Shown: positions 7,648 through 14,859 of the stretch, piece by piece
Position numbering within the stretch: position 1 is the first letter of the stretch
Layout of the letters: each line of letters opens with the position of its first letter
From: Candidatus Gottesmanbacteria bacterium
GTDB taxonomy: Bacteria; Patescibacteriota; Microgenomatia; UBA10105; UBA927
Assembly: GCA_026396845.1 (NCBI GenBank)
Contig: JAPLWC010000010.1
Span: 1 to 23,725, forward strand
Reading direction: 5' to 3'
DNA length: 23,725 bases
Position numbers and translations under genes: made by a program
The notes under the pieces: model-generated
What the model was told of the DNA's origin: nothing
The model's input: only the letters and a program-made list of their open reading frames with translations
Databases searched by the model: none

Positions 7648-8033
7648 CGGGTGATATTTGTCTGAGGAACCGGAAAAAGCTGCTTAGCAAAACCATAACG
7701 CACATGATCAATATCTATTAATCCTCTAATATATTTTGGATCCATATTGGGTAGCTCCCGTATTTGCTCAACTGTCTCAATCCCACTTCTATAAAAAGCT
7801 GACAATGTACGAATTATTTGTCCACGCTGGGAATAATCCAATGTTGATAACGCCTCAAACCACTTTCGAACATGAGACTCTACTGCCTGAAAAGATTTAA
7901 TTTCAATTAAATCATCTAACCTTGTCTCACCTGGAATAACAACTGCAAATTCATTCAACCTCAAAGCCAGATCAAGAGTTAAGACAGTGCCGTCGGTTCT
8001 TTTTCGAATAGGGTCGCCTTCGTTCATTTCCAT
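7644..8033 (-). CDS. Hypothetical protein, 129 aa
   Basis: I do not recognise this protein. It is soluble, with no signal or membrane segment. The first half has a short strand-rich stretch (TVLTLDLALRLNEFAVVIPG) and the second half is helical. The segment LSAFYRSGIETVEQIRELPNMDPKYIRGL has the look of a helix-hairpin-helix or alpha-CTD-like fold, a weak resemblance only. Its DNA looks more AT-rich than flanking genes and it stands alone between a DHH-family gene and rpsO, each with its own promoter; recent acquisition is possible. Start chosen at 8033 because a near-perfect promoter ends 10 nt upstream; a second in-frame ATG lies at 8027. Confidence 0.75.
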   Translation of the reverse strand: MEMNEGDPIRKRTDGTVLTLDLALRLNEFAVVIPGETRLDDLIEIKSFQAVESHVRKWFEALSTLDYSQRGQIIRTLSAFYRSGIETVEQIRELPNMDPKYIRGLIDIDHVRYGFAKQLFPVPQTNITR

Positions 8034-8043
8034 AATAGCGCGT

Positions 8044-8071
8044 ATTATAAACCTAAAGTCGATATTGTCAA
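8044..8071 (-). promoter_or_regulatory. Consensus sigma70 promoter, nearly leaderless, for the hypothetical gene
   Basis: Perfect TTGACA (8071-8066) and perfect TATAAT (8049-8044) are separated by 16 nt. The TGA stop of the upstream DHH gene (8070-8068) lies inside the -35. The predicted start near 8037 leaves only about 4 nt before the ATG at 8033. This is the strongest promoter match in the window. Confidence 0.75.
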
Positions 8072-8934
8072 ATTAAATTTGAGCTCTTGTAGATTTTGGG
8101 TTTGAGCCAGTCAGGCGGCGTTTCTACAACTGGCTTTTTAGATTCAACAACCGGCGTCGCAACTGTTTCCGCCGCCGGCACTTCTTCCTGCGCACTCGGT
8201 TTCCAAAACCGCTTCCCGCCGGCTTTAACGCACGCGGCCGCAAGCTCAAATGCCTGTGCGCCGACATGGGGAGACTGGAATGCATTGGTGGCGCTATAGA
8301 GTGCGTTTAATACATTTGTTGCGATATCAGCAGTGAGCCTCACGCCGATACCGGAGAGAAACTGCGAAACAACTTCGGCGGTAGACGAAACTTCCGCATC
8401 AACAATGTTTATCTGGCCGTACTGGGCATTATTCGGATGCCGGTCGATATTCACAACGGTCTTGCCGGAGAATAATTCCCTATTTTCTTCAAAAACTTTT
8501 TTCAAGCCGCCGAGGTGAATCGTGTCCACGGCAAAAATGAGGTCCGCCGTAGTCCCGCTATTGGAATAATGGACCTTATCCTGTGAAAATCCGGCATGTC
8601 CGGTCCGCGGCTCGACAACGAGATTAAATTTGTTGCCTTCAATATTATAGCTGACTTTTTCTATGGACCCTTCCTCATAATCGAGGGATATAATGAAATT
8701 TTTGCGGGCCAAGTCAGCCGCAAATTTATTGACACGTACGAAACCCGACATTTCAACCGTCATTGCATCCGGACACACAATACTCACTTTTTTCCCGAGG
8801 CTTTCAAGACCCAAATATAACGCAAGTGAACTGCCGATGCTGTCAAACGTCGGATGTTCGTGGGTAACGATTAAAACATTCTCGGATTTGTCTAAAAGTT
8901 CCTTGACCTTTGTGATGTCTTGTTGTACATCCAT
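8068..8934 (-). CDS. DHH-family phosphoesterase-like protein with altered active site
   Basis: Related to NrnA-type nanoRNase/pAp phosphatases, which are manganese-dependent and degrade very short RNAs. In 288 aa the DHH-domain pattern is visible, but key motifs differ. Motif I, usually H..PDGDA.GS, is HEHPTFDSIGS (25-35). Motif II keeps Asp137 (FAVDT). Motif III, the eponymous DHH, is DRH (164-166). Motif IV, usually TDTG.F, is SATNAF (214-219). The DHHA1 domain with its glycine-rich signature is absent, replaced by a Pro/Ala/Glu-rich tail from about 245. Loss of several metal ligands suggests changed or lost catalysis. It follows nusA-infB, where many bacteria have rbfA and nrnA; rbfA is not present here. 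Confidence 0.8.
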   Translation of the reverse strand: MDVQQDITKVKELLDKSENVLIVTHEHPTFDSIGSSLALYLGLESLGKKVSIVCPDAMTVEMSGFVRVNKFAADLARKNFIISLDYEEGSIEKVSYNIEGNKFNLVVEPRTGHAGFSQDKVHYSNSGTTADLIFAVDTIHLGGLKKVFEENRELFSGKTVVNIDRHPNNAQYGQINIVDAEVSSTAEVVSQFLSGIGVRLTADIATNVLNALYSATNAFQSPHVGAQAFELAAACVKAGGKRFWKPSAQEEVPAAETVATPVVESKKPVVETPPDWLKPKIYKSSNLI

Positions 8935-9048
8935 ATTTTCTCAATTTACAATTTAAAATTTTCAATCAATTATTAAATATTAAATTTTAGAAATTAATTA
9001 AAAATTAAAAATTTAAAATTAAAAATTTGAAGTAGCCTATAACTTAGT
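8935..9048. other. AT-rich low-complexity spacer between infB and the DHH gene
   Basis: About 114 bp made largely of repeated AATTTTTAATTT-like words on both strands. No ORF, tRNA or clear terminator is visible. It contains many weak -10-like words but no convincing promoter for the DHH gene. It could be an A/T-tract upstream element or a decayed short repeat. Confidence 0.5.
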
Positions 9049-10515
9049 CTACGTTGTTATGGCGATTATAGCATCTTGGAGCGCAAAATCAACTTTTTTA
9101 TCAAAAAGGATCCCGCATTCGACACCTACCTTATCCACTTTTGTCGTATCTTCCTTGCCGCGGCGTACGGATTTAATCCTGGCGCGGGCAATTTCAGCCT
9201 CAGCGCGCATGATTTTGACCGTATCCCCACGGGCAAGCCGACCGGAAACCAGCTTGGTGCCGGCGATCCGGGATTTCTCAAACGGAAACTCCGCAATCAC
9301 CGTGCCCGTACCTAATTCCCGTTCCACAGCAAGCACTTCTTTGAGTCCCGAAACCACTTCGGTAAGCTCGTCCAGAAGCTCATAAATGATGCTATAGATA
9401 CGGAAAACAACTTTTTCCGCTATTGCCAATTTTTCAACCGACGGGGAGCATTTCACATTAAATCCCACAATAATCGCTTTTGCGGATTTAGCCGTCAGGA
9501 CATCCGCTTCGTTTATATCCCCGATTCCGGCAGTAACCAGCTCAATCTGTTTCGGAAGTGCGGCAATGATCGCTTCCAAGGATCCGGCAGTATCGACTTT
9601 AAGGATGACCGTCAATTTCCTGCCTTCCTGCTCCGCGACGGGTTTAAGCCAGTCAGGCAAGTTTTCTGCAGTGAACGGCGCATTTTGAACAACAGCCTCT
9701 TGGGGTTTCTGTTCCAGATATATATCAGTTCGAAGTACCGATCCGACTACTGGAAGCGTGGTAAACCCTAATACTTCAACCGGTCGTGCCGGCCCCGCCT
9801 GAGCGACTGCCTTCCCGTATTCGTCAAACATGGCCCGGACTCTGGCCACCTGCTTAGCGCCTTCAAAAAGCAGCGTCCCGAATTTGAGCGTTCCTTTCTT
9901 CACGATGACTGTCGCAACCATCCCTTTCCCTTTATCTAAACGGGTTTCGATAACAACAGCTTCCAATGGCGCTTCGGGCGCAAAATCTAATCCTTTCATT
10001 TGAGCAACCAACGATATAAGTTCCAAAAGTTCGGGCACTCCTTTCCCTGTTTTGGCGGAAACCAGTGCCACGGGAATGTCGCCGCCAAACCCTTCAACCT
10101 GCACACCGTTTTTAGCTAAGTCAGACTTAACTTTGTCGGGCATGGCTGTCGGTAAATCAATTTTATTCATGACGACTATCATGGACGCGCCGGATGCCTT
10201 AATTTGCTCAATGGATTCTTTGGTCTGGGGCATCACACTGTCATCCGCGGCAACCACAAGAAGTGCGATATCTGCAACGTGCGCCCCGCGGCTGCGCATC
10301 TTGGCAAACGCCTCATGACCAGGAGTATCAATGAACGTAATATTGTGTATTTGGTAGGCGCCTATGTGTTGAGTGATGCCGCCATATTCATGGGCTGCAA
10401 CATGAGTTTTCCGGATAGTATCAAGAAGTGTGGTTTTTCCGTGGTCAACGTGACCCAATACCGCCACAATCGGCGGCCTCAAGAGTGTTTGTGCTTCTGT
10501 TTTCTTTTTCTTCAT
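9049..10515 (-). CDS. infB: Translation initiation factor IF-2, short form
   Basis: GTPase that brings initiator tRNA to the ribosome. The 488-aa protein begins directly before the G domain: G1 GHVDHGKT (21-28), switch region GGITQHIGAYQ, G3 DTPGHEAF, G4 NKID, G5 SAKTGKG. It then has domain II (APLEAVVIETRLDKGKGMVATVIVKKGTL), domain III and the C-terminal C1/C2 domains ending FALQDAIIAI. The long N-terminal region of E. coli IF-2 is missing, so this is close to the minimal core. It lies 30 nt downstream of nusA, the conserved nusA-infB order, probably in one transcript. No Shine-Dalgarno is visible. Confidence 0.97.
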   Translation of the reverse strand: MKKKKTEAQTLLRPPIVAVLGHVDHGKTTLLDTIRKTHVAAHEYGGITQHIGAYQIHNITFIDTPGHEAFAKMRSRGAHVADIALLVVAADDSVMPQTKESIEQIKASGASMIVVMNKIDLPTAMPDKVKSDLAKNGVQVEGFGGDIPVALVSAKTGKGVPELLELISLVAQMKGLDFAPEAPLEAVVIETRLDKGKGMVATVIVKKGTLKFGTLLFEGAKQVARVRAMFDEYGKAVAQAGPARPVEVLGFTTLPVVGSVLRTDIYLEQKPQEAVVQNAPFTAENLPDWLKPVAEQEGRKLTVILKVDTAGSLEAIIAALPKQIELVTAGIGDINEADVLTAKSAKAIIVGFNVKCSPSVEKLAIAEKVVFRIYSIIYELLDELTEVVSGLKEVLAVERELGTGTVIAEFPFEKSRIAGTKLVSGRLARGDTVKIMRAEAEIARARIKSVRRGKEDTTKVDKVGVECGILFDKKVDFALQDAIIAITT

Positions 10516-10545
10516 ATATTGAAAAAATACCCCAGCGTTTCATAC

Positions 10546-11580
10546 TTATTCTCCGCCGGCTGGCGGATTTGAAACCGCTGGTGCTTCTACTTTAGTTTCA
10601 ACTGGTGCTTCAGGAATTCCTTTTCCTCTGATATCAATTTTCCATCCGGTAAGTTTCGCAGCGAGCCGTACATTTTGCCCGTCGCGGCCGATAGCCAAAG
10701 AGAGCTGATCATCGGGAACTAAGACTTCTGCCGACTTTTTCTCTTCGTTCAGGCTTACTTCCATGTCCTTTGCCGGGGCCAGTGCGGACATAATAAATAT
10801 TTTAGGGTCATCGCTCCATTGGATAATATCTACCTTTTCCTGGCCGCCTAATTCGCTGATGACTCCCTGCACGCGCACGCCTTTTTGCCCGACACAGCTC
10901 CCTACCGGATCCACACCCGGCTGTTTGGAGAATACTGCAACTTTTGTGCGTCCGCCGGCCTCGCGGGCGATAACGCGGAACTCTACCGCTCCCTGGGCCA
11001 CTTCGGGAACCTCGCGTTTAAAGAGTCCTTCTACTAATCCTTTATGCGCACGCGAAACGATAATTTCGTTGCCGCGCATGGTTTCCTGTATGCCTTCTAC
11101 ATAAAATGTCAGTCGTTGGTTTAGGTGATAACGCTCCCCTTGGCTCTGTTCGGCGACCGGCATCACTGCCTGGGCGCGGCCGATATCGACAATGATATTA
11201 GGGCCATCAAAGCGAAGTACCATACCCTGCACAATCGTACCGATTTTAGTCTGGAAATCCGCCAATACTGATTGTTTTTCCGCTTCACGTATACGCTGGA
11301 GGATGACTTGTTTGGCGGTTTGGGCTGCAATCCGGCCGAATCCCGGAGGTGTAATGTCTTTACCGTCTTTGGAAATTTTCGCTTCACCCGTATCGGGATT
11401 AAGGTCAACAACGTACTGTTCGAGCTCGGTGACTTCGGTAATGCCGCCGCCGTAGTCCTTACGGTAGGCAGCCAAAATCGCGGCTTTGATGGTTTCGATA
11501 ACCACAGTAGGATCAATCCCACGTTCCGTGGCTACCTGGTTTAACGCTAAACTGAATTCACTTTTTACTGTTGCCGGCAT
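10546..11580 (-). CDS. nusA: Transcription termination/antitermination factor NusA
   Basis: RNA polymerase-binding factor controlling pausing and termination. The 344-aa protein has an N-terminal polymerase-binding domain (1-125), S1 domain (about 130-200: GTIVQGMVLRFDGPNIIVDIG), and two KH domains (VGSCVGQKGVRVQGVISELGGQEKVDII; LSLAIGRDGQNVRLAAKLTGWKIDI). It lacks the C-terminal acidic repeats of E. coli NusA. The final residues NPPAGGE are encoded by a copy of the palindromic repeat. The start has a Shine-Dalgarno-like AGAGGA upstream. Its own promoter and a leader terminator precede it. Confidence 0.97.
   Translation of the reverse strand: MPATVKSEFSLALNQVATERGIDPTVVIETIKAAILAAYRKDYGGGITEVTELEQYVVDLNPDTGEAKISKDGKDITPPGFGRIAAQTAKQVILQRIREAEKQSVLADFQTKIGTIVQGMVLRFDGPNIIVDIGRAQAVMPVAEQSQGERYHLNQRLTFYVEGIQETMRGNEIIVSRAHKGLVEGLFKREVPEVAQGAVEFRVIAREAGGRTKVAVFSKQPGVDPVGSCVGQKGVRVQGVISELGGQEKVDIIQWSDDPKIFIMSALAPAKDMEVSLNEEKKSAEVLVPDDQLSLAIGRDGQNVRLAAKLTGWKIDIRGKGIPEAPVETKVEAPAVSNPPAGGE
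10552..10567. repeat. Palindromic repeat copy at the 3' end of nusA
   Basis: TCCGCCGGCTGGCGGA differs at one position from the perfect palindrome at 7117-7132. It encodes PPAGG immediately before the NusA stop codon, so it forms the protein's C-terminus. Confidence 0.65.
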
Positions 11581-11605
11581 AGTAGTATCCTCTCTGACTT
11601 TTTAT

Positions 11606-11628
11606 AAAAAAAGGCGGGTCTCCCCACC
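11606..11628 (-). terminator. Intrinsic terminator in the nusA leader (possible attenuator)
   Basis: On the minus strand GGTGGG, loop GAGA, CCCGCC, then seven T. This is a 6-bp GC-rich stem with a GNRA-type loop and a U-tract, a textbook rho-independent terminator. It lies downstream of the candidate nusA promoter and upstream of the nusA ATG. It may end heat-shock operon transcripts, attenuate nusA, or both. Confidence 0.7.
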
Positions 11629-11645
11629 TCACCTGTAACCCACCT

Positions 11646-11673
11646 ATTATAGCACGCTTTAGCTAGCCGTCAA
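11646..11673 (-). promoter_or_regulatory. Sigma70-type promoter for nusA-infB overlapping the dnaJ stop
   Basis: TTGACG (11673-11668), 16 nt, TATAAT (11651-11646). The dnaJ TGA (11672-11670) lies inside the -35. The predicted start near 11639 gives a leader of about 59 nt, which contains the terminator and a ribosome binding site. Confidence 0.65.
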
Positions 11674-12578
11674 CCGCGCTCCAGCTCTTCCAGTAATTCT
11701 TTCTGCCGGTGCGTAAGGCGCGTGGGCACGTGAAGCTGGATACGGACGTATTCGTCGCCGCGGCCACTGCCACGCACGTGCGGCACGCCTTTCCCATGAA
11801 GGCGTATTAATGTGCCCGGTTGGACTCCTGGTTGGATACGGATTTTAAGGGGCCCGTCAATCGTCGGCACGTCAACGATAGCACCGAGTGCCGCCTGAGA
11901 AAACGTAATTTCGTGCTCAACAATAAGATCATTACCTTCTCGCTTGTACTCACGGCTCGGTTTGACTTCCAAAACAATATCAAAATCGTCAAATCGGATG
12001 CGGGACCCCGTCTCCACGCCCGCCGGAATTTTAATGGTTTTTTTAACACTCCCGTCACCGGCTTCACCTCTCGGTACATGGATTTCGCGGGTAGCGCCTT
12101 TTACGGCATCCATAAAATCGATGGATAGTTCATACGATTCCCGATGCCTCGCCCCCCGTCCGCCTCTGGCGGAGAATCCCCCACCAAAAAACTGTTCAAA
12201 AATCTCAAACGGGTCAAAAAAATCTTCGCCGCCGCCGAATGGATTGCTTCCTTGATCTCCGTTGGTGGAATAATAATATTGAAACGGCCCCTGCCGGAAT
12301 CCTCCACCGAATGGTCCCTGACCAGGCTGTCCGCCAAAACCTCCGGCCCCAGGCTGAAAAGCGGCATGACCGAATTGGTCATATGTTTCTTTTTTCTTCG
12401 GATCGGAAAGCACAGCATATGCTTCATTTATTTCCTTAAATTTTTCATGTGCATTAGCGGCTTTATTCCTGTCCGGATGCCACGCTAACGCAAGCTTGCG
12501 GTACGCAGCTTTAATTTCCGCAGTTGTAGCGGATTTTGTAAGCCCCAATATTTCGTAATAATCGCGTTTCGTCGCCAT
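11670..12578 (-). CDS. dnaJ: DnaJ-type co-chaperone without zinc finger
   Basis: J-domain protein that stimulates DnaK ATP hydrolysis and delivers substrates. The 302-aa protein has a J domain (1-70, HPD at about 34-36), a Gly/Phe-rich region (about 75-145), then C-terminal substrate-binding domains (IHVPRGEAGDGSVKKTIKIPAGV; GALGAIV-like SQAALGAIVDVPTIDGPLKIRI). The CxxCxGxG zinc repeats are absent, as in CbpA-type proteins. It is last in the hrcA-grpE-dnaK-dnaJ operon. A weak AGGA lies upstream of the ATG. A variant palindromic repeat encodes part of its glycine-rich stretch near FSARGGR. Confidence 0.94.
   Translation of the reverse strand: MATKRDYYEILGLTKSATTAEIKAAYRKLALAWHPDRNKAANAHEKFKEINEAYAVLSDPKKKETYDQFGHAAFQPGAGGFGGQPGQGPFGGGFRQGPFQYYYSTNGDQGSNPFGGGEDFFDPFEIFEQFFGGGFSARGGRGARHRESYELSIDFMDAVKGATREIHVPRGEAGDGSVKKTIKIPAGVETGSRIRFDDFDIVLEVKPSREYKREGNDLIVEHEITFSQAALGAIVDVPTIDGPLKIRIQPGVQPGTLIRLHGKGVPHVRGSGRGDEYVRIQLHVPTRLTHRQKELLEELERG
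12159..12173. repeat. Variant palindrome in dnaJ
   Basis: TCCGCCTCTGGCGGA has 6-bp perfect arms (TCCGCC/GGCGGA) around TCT, the same arms as the 16-bp repeat. It encodes SARGG within the Gly-rich linker. It could be chance in a Gly-rich stretch. Confidence 0.4.
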
Positions 12579-12602
12579 AGAATATTCCTAGTATATCAAT
12601 TA

Positions 12603-12620
12603 GGCGCGCTTTCGCGCGCC
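12603..12620 (-). other. Strong intercistronic hairpin between dnaK and dnaJ
   Basis: GGCGCGC, loop GAAA on the minus strand, GCGCGCC: a perfect 7-bp all-GC stem capped by a GNRA tetraloop. It lies in the 68-nt gap between dnaK and dnaJ. No U-tract follows, so it is more likely an mRNA-stability or processing element that sets different levels of DnaK and DnaJ than a terminator. Confidence 0.6.
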
Positions 12621-12646
12621 CATTTGATTATTAGATTGTTTGATTA

Positions 12647-13144
12647 TTAACTTACTACTTCCCCTTCCTCAACTTTTTTATCATTTTTTTTATCTTCTGC
12701 CTTCGGCTCTTCGCCGGGTGGGGTGCCGGTTGGTCCGCCAGCTGGCGGATTGTCCTTATACATCGCCGCTCCCACTTTCTGGACCGCTTCGGAAAGCTCA
12801 TTGGTTTTGGTTTCCAACTCTTCTTTGCTGCCGGTATCAAGAATTTCCTTCAGCTCTTTCACTTTTTCCCTCACCGCTGTCTTATCATCCGTTGCTTTAT
12901 CACCCGAGTCTTTCAGGGTTTTTTCGGCTACATAAATTATGTTGTCCGCTTTGTTTCTGGCCTCAATTTTATCTTTCTTCTCAGTGTCCATGGCGGCATT
13001 GGCTTCGGCTTCCGCTTTCATTTTTTCATCTTCCTCTTTCGAGAGTCCTGTTGAATTGGTAATACGGATATTGGCCGCTTTACCGGTCGCCTTATCTTTG
13101 GCGGCCACGTTTAAAATGCCGTTGGCATCAATATCAACCGTCAC
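12647..13144 (-). CDS. dnaK: DnaK C-terminal part (end of substrate-binding domain and lid), separated from the N-terminal part
   Basis: The frame starts at GTG (13144) with VTVDIDANGILNVAAKDKATGK, the last strand of the DnaK substrate-binding beta sandwich. It continues through the helical lid (EEDEKMKAEAEANAAMD) to an acidic tail with an inserted NPPAGG from the palindromic repeat. The GTG overlaps the TGA of the upstream DnaK frame as GTGA, a layout compatible with translational coupling. About 43 residues that normally lie between the two parts (from NQ..V.I.V.QGER to PQ.E) are absent. On its own this fragment would not bind peptide. Either a real deletion that split dnaK or an assembly error. 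Confidence 0.85.
   Translation of the reverse strand: MTVDIDANGILNVAAKDKATGKAANIRITNSTGLSKEEDEKMKAEAEANAAMDTEKKDKIEARNKADNIIYVAEKTLKDSGDKATDDKTAVREKVKELKEILDTGSKEELETKTNELSEAVQKVGAAMYKDNPPAGGPTGTPPGEEPKAEDKKNDKKVEEGEVVS
12734..12749. repeat. Perfect 16-bp palindrome TCCGCCAGCTGGCGGA in dnaK
   Basis: Identical to the copy at 7117-7132. It encodes PPAGG in the flexible acidic tail of DnaK, a place where insertion should be tolerated. Confidence 0.75.
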
Positions 13145-14412
13145 TCCGCGGCTGTCGAATAAATTTCCGTTTTACTGGTCGGGACGGTCGTATTTCTCGC
13201 GATCATCGGCGTCGACACTCCGCCCAATGTCTCTACGGAAAGTGTCAGGGGTGTGACATCCAAAAGAACGACATCTTTGACCTCGCCCGTAAGAACGCCC
13301 GCCTGCACCGCTGCGCCAACGGCGACCACCTCGTCCGGATTGACGGATTGGTTTGGCGTCTTGCCGAAGAAATTTTTCACCGTCTCCACAACCTTCGGCA
13401 TGCGGGTCATACCGCCCACTAACACAATTTCATCAATATCTTTGGTTGTCTTCTTGGCATCGGCCAAACATTTCTTAACCGGATCGATAGTCTTGGTAAT
13501 AAGATCGCCGACCAGCGATTCCAGCTTTGCCCGCGTGATTTTCATCACCAAATGAAGCGGTCCGTTTTTTCCCTGGGTGATAAACGGCAGATTAATCTCC
13601 GCCTCCATAGAACTAGAAAGCTCTATCTTTGCTTTCTCTGCCGCGTCTCTGATCCGCTGCAGCGCCTGCGGGTCTTTCCGCAGATCTACGCCGTTGTCTT
13701 TCTTAAACTCGTCGGCAATGTAATCCATAATCCGCTTATCAAAGTCATCGCCGCCCAAATGTGTGTCGCCGTTGGTGGCTTTCACTTCATACACACCGTC
13801 TCCGAGTTCCAGAATGGAAATATCAAACGTACCGCCGCCGAGATCGTATACTGCAATCGTATGGGAGTTTTTCTTGTCTAACCCATAGGCAAGCGCAGAA
13901 GCGGTCGGTTCGTTCACAATACGCATCACTTCAAGGCCTGCTATTTCCCCCGCCTGTTTAGTGGCCTGGCGCTGGGAGTCATCAAAATATGCGGGCACGG
14001 TAATGACGGCCTGCGTCACGGTTTCCCCGAGATATTTTTCGGCATCCGCTTTGATTTTGGCAAGTATTTTTGCGGAAATTTCCTGCGGAGTAAACTCTTT
14101 GCCTTCAACAACGACAATTGCCATGCCGTTTTTGCCGGATTTGATCGTATACGGCAGCCATTTTATATCATATTGGACGCTGGCATCGGAAAACTTGCGG
14201 CCCATAAGCCGTTTGACGGAAAAAATCGTATCCTGGGGATTGAGAACCGCCTGACGCTTGGCCACATCTCCGACAATATTTTTAATCGGATCCACGACCG
14301 ACGGAAACACATTTCTCCCCTCCAGGGAGTGAATGACTTTCGGGGCGCCGCCTTCCATGACGGCTACACAGGAATTTGTTGTACCTAAATCGATTCCGAT
14401 AATTTTAGACAT
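13141..14412 (-). CDS. dnaK: Chaperone DnaK (Hsp70), N-terminal part: ATPase domain and linker
   Basis: Hsp70 ATPase. The 423-aa frame has the phosphate-binding loop IGIDLGTTNSCVAV (5-18), the signature AVYDLGGGTFDISIL, IVNEPTASALAYG, VGGMTRMPKV, and the interdomain linker DVVLLDVTPLTLSVET. It then enters the substrate-binding domain and stops at TEIYSTAAE with TGA. In intact DnaK this point is followed by (D)NQ..V.I.V.QGER. Here the sequence jumps out of frame to VTVDIDANG. A strong AAGGAGG lies 7 nt before the ATG, overlapping the grpE stop. The ATPase domain is complete. The gene should be viewed with the 12647-13144 frame as one broken dnaK. Confidence 0.93.
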   Translation of the reverse strand: MSKIIGIDLGTTNSCVAVMEGGAPKVIHSLEGRNVFPSVVDPIKNIVGDVAKRQAVLNPQDTIFSVKRLMGRKFSDASVQYDIKWLPYTIKSGKNGMAIVVVEGKEFTPQEISAKILAKIKADAEKYLGETVTQAVITVPAYFDDSQRQATKQAGEIAGLEVMRIVNEPTASALAYGLDKKNSHTIAVYDLGGGTFDISILELGDGVYEVKATNGDTHLGGDDFDKRIMDYIADEFKKDNGVDLRKDPQALQRIRDAAEKAKIELSSSMEAEINLPFITQGKNGPLHLVMKITRAKLESLVGDLITKTIDPVKKCLADAKKTTKDIDEIVLVGGMTRMPKVVETVKNFFGKTPNQSVNPDEVVAVGAAVQAGVLTGEVKDVVLLDVTPLTLSVETLGGVSTPMIARNTTVPTSKTEIYSTAAE

Positions 14413-14419
14413 ATATATA

Positions 14420-14426
14420 CCTCCTT
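14420..14426 (-). promoter_or_regulatory. Consensus ribosome binding site of dnaK
   Basis: AAGGAGG on the minus strand, 7 nt before the dnaK ATG and overlapping the grpE stop codon. It is the best Shine-Dalgarno in the window and shows that this organism uses anti-Shine-Dalgarno pairing for internal operon genes. Confidence 0.8.
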
Positions 14427-14856
14427 ATACCTCTTGCGAGACTAATGTTTTTCCTACTTTTACTTGTGCTACTCTCAATATTTTATCGTGTAACCGGTAT
14501 CCCGGCAATAATTCCTCCATAACTATATTATCTTTCCCCGCCACAACTTCAATACATTCCATCTGGTGCGGATCAAATGGTTTACCTAGAACCTCAATTT
14601 TCCGGACACCCTGCTCTGATAACACCGCATATAATTCTTTGAGCGCCAGTTCCAGCCCTGTATCTTTTACGTGTGTTGACGCCTTCGTCAGCGTATCCAA
14701 TGCGGGCAAAAGTCGCGCCGTTACAGCCTCTGCCGCATATTTTCTAATTTCCTGCTTTTCCGCCTGCGTGCGTTTTTCTAAATTTTGGTAATCCGCCAGC
14801 GCCCGCAGATACTTTGACTTCCAATCTACCGTCTCTGCATCATGCTTCTTTTTCAT
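14425..14856 (-). CDS. grpE: Nucleotide exchange factor GrpE
   Basis: Releases ADP from DnaK. The 143-aa protein has the long N-terminal helix (WKSKYLRALADYQNLEKRTQAEKQEIRKYA), a four-helix region (LLPALDTLTKA), and the C-terminal beta wing ending with GYRLHDKILRVAQVKVGK, close to the family signature GY.L..R.LRPA.V.V. The usual acidic N-terminal tail is almost missing, so it is short. It lies 3 nt after hrcA and its stop overlaps the dnaK ribosome binding site. Confidence 0.95.
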   Translation of the reverse strand: MKKKHDAETVDWKSKYLRALADYQNLEKRTQAEKQEIRKYAAEAVTARLLPALDTLTKASTHVKDTGLELALKELYAVLSEQGVRKIEVLGKPFDPHQMECIEVVAGKDNIVMEELLPGYRLHDKILRVAQVKVGKTLVSQEV

Positions 14857-14859
14857 ACA

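Noticed and set aside
8935..9048. CRISPR-like or riboswitch-like element in the AT-rich spacer
   Set aside because: There are no regular spacers or conserved GC stems, only overlapping A/T words.
13130..13160. Programmed frameshift joining the two DnaK frames
   Set aside because: A frameshift would not restore the about 43 missing residues of the substrate-binding domain.
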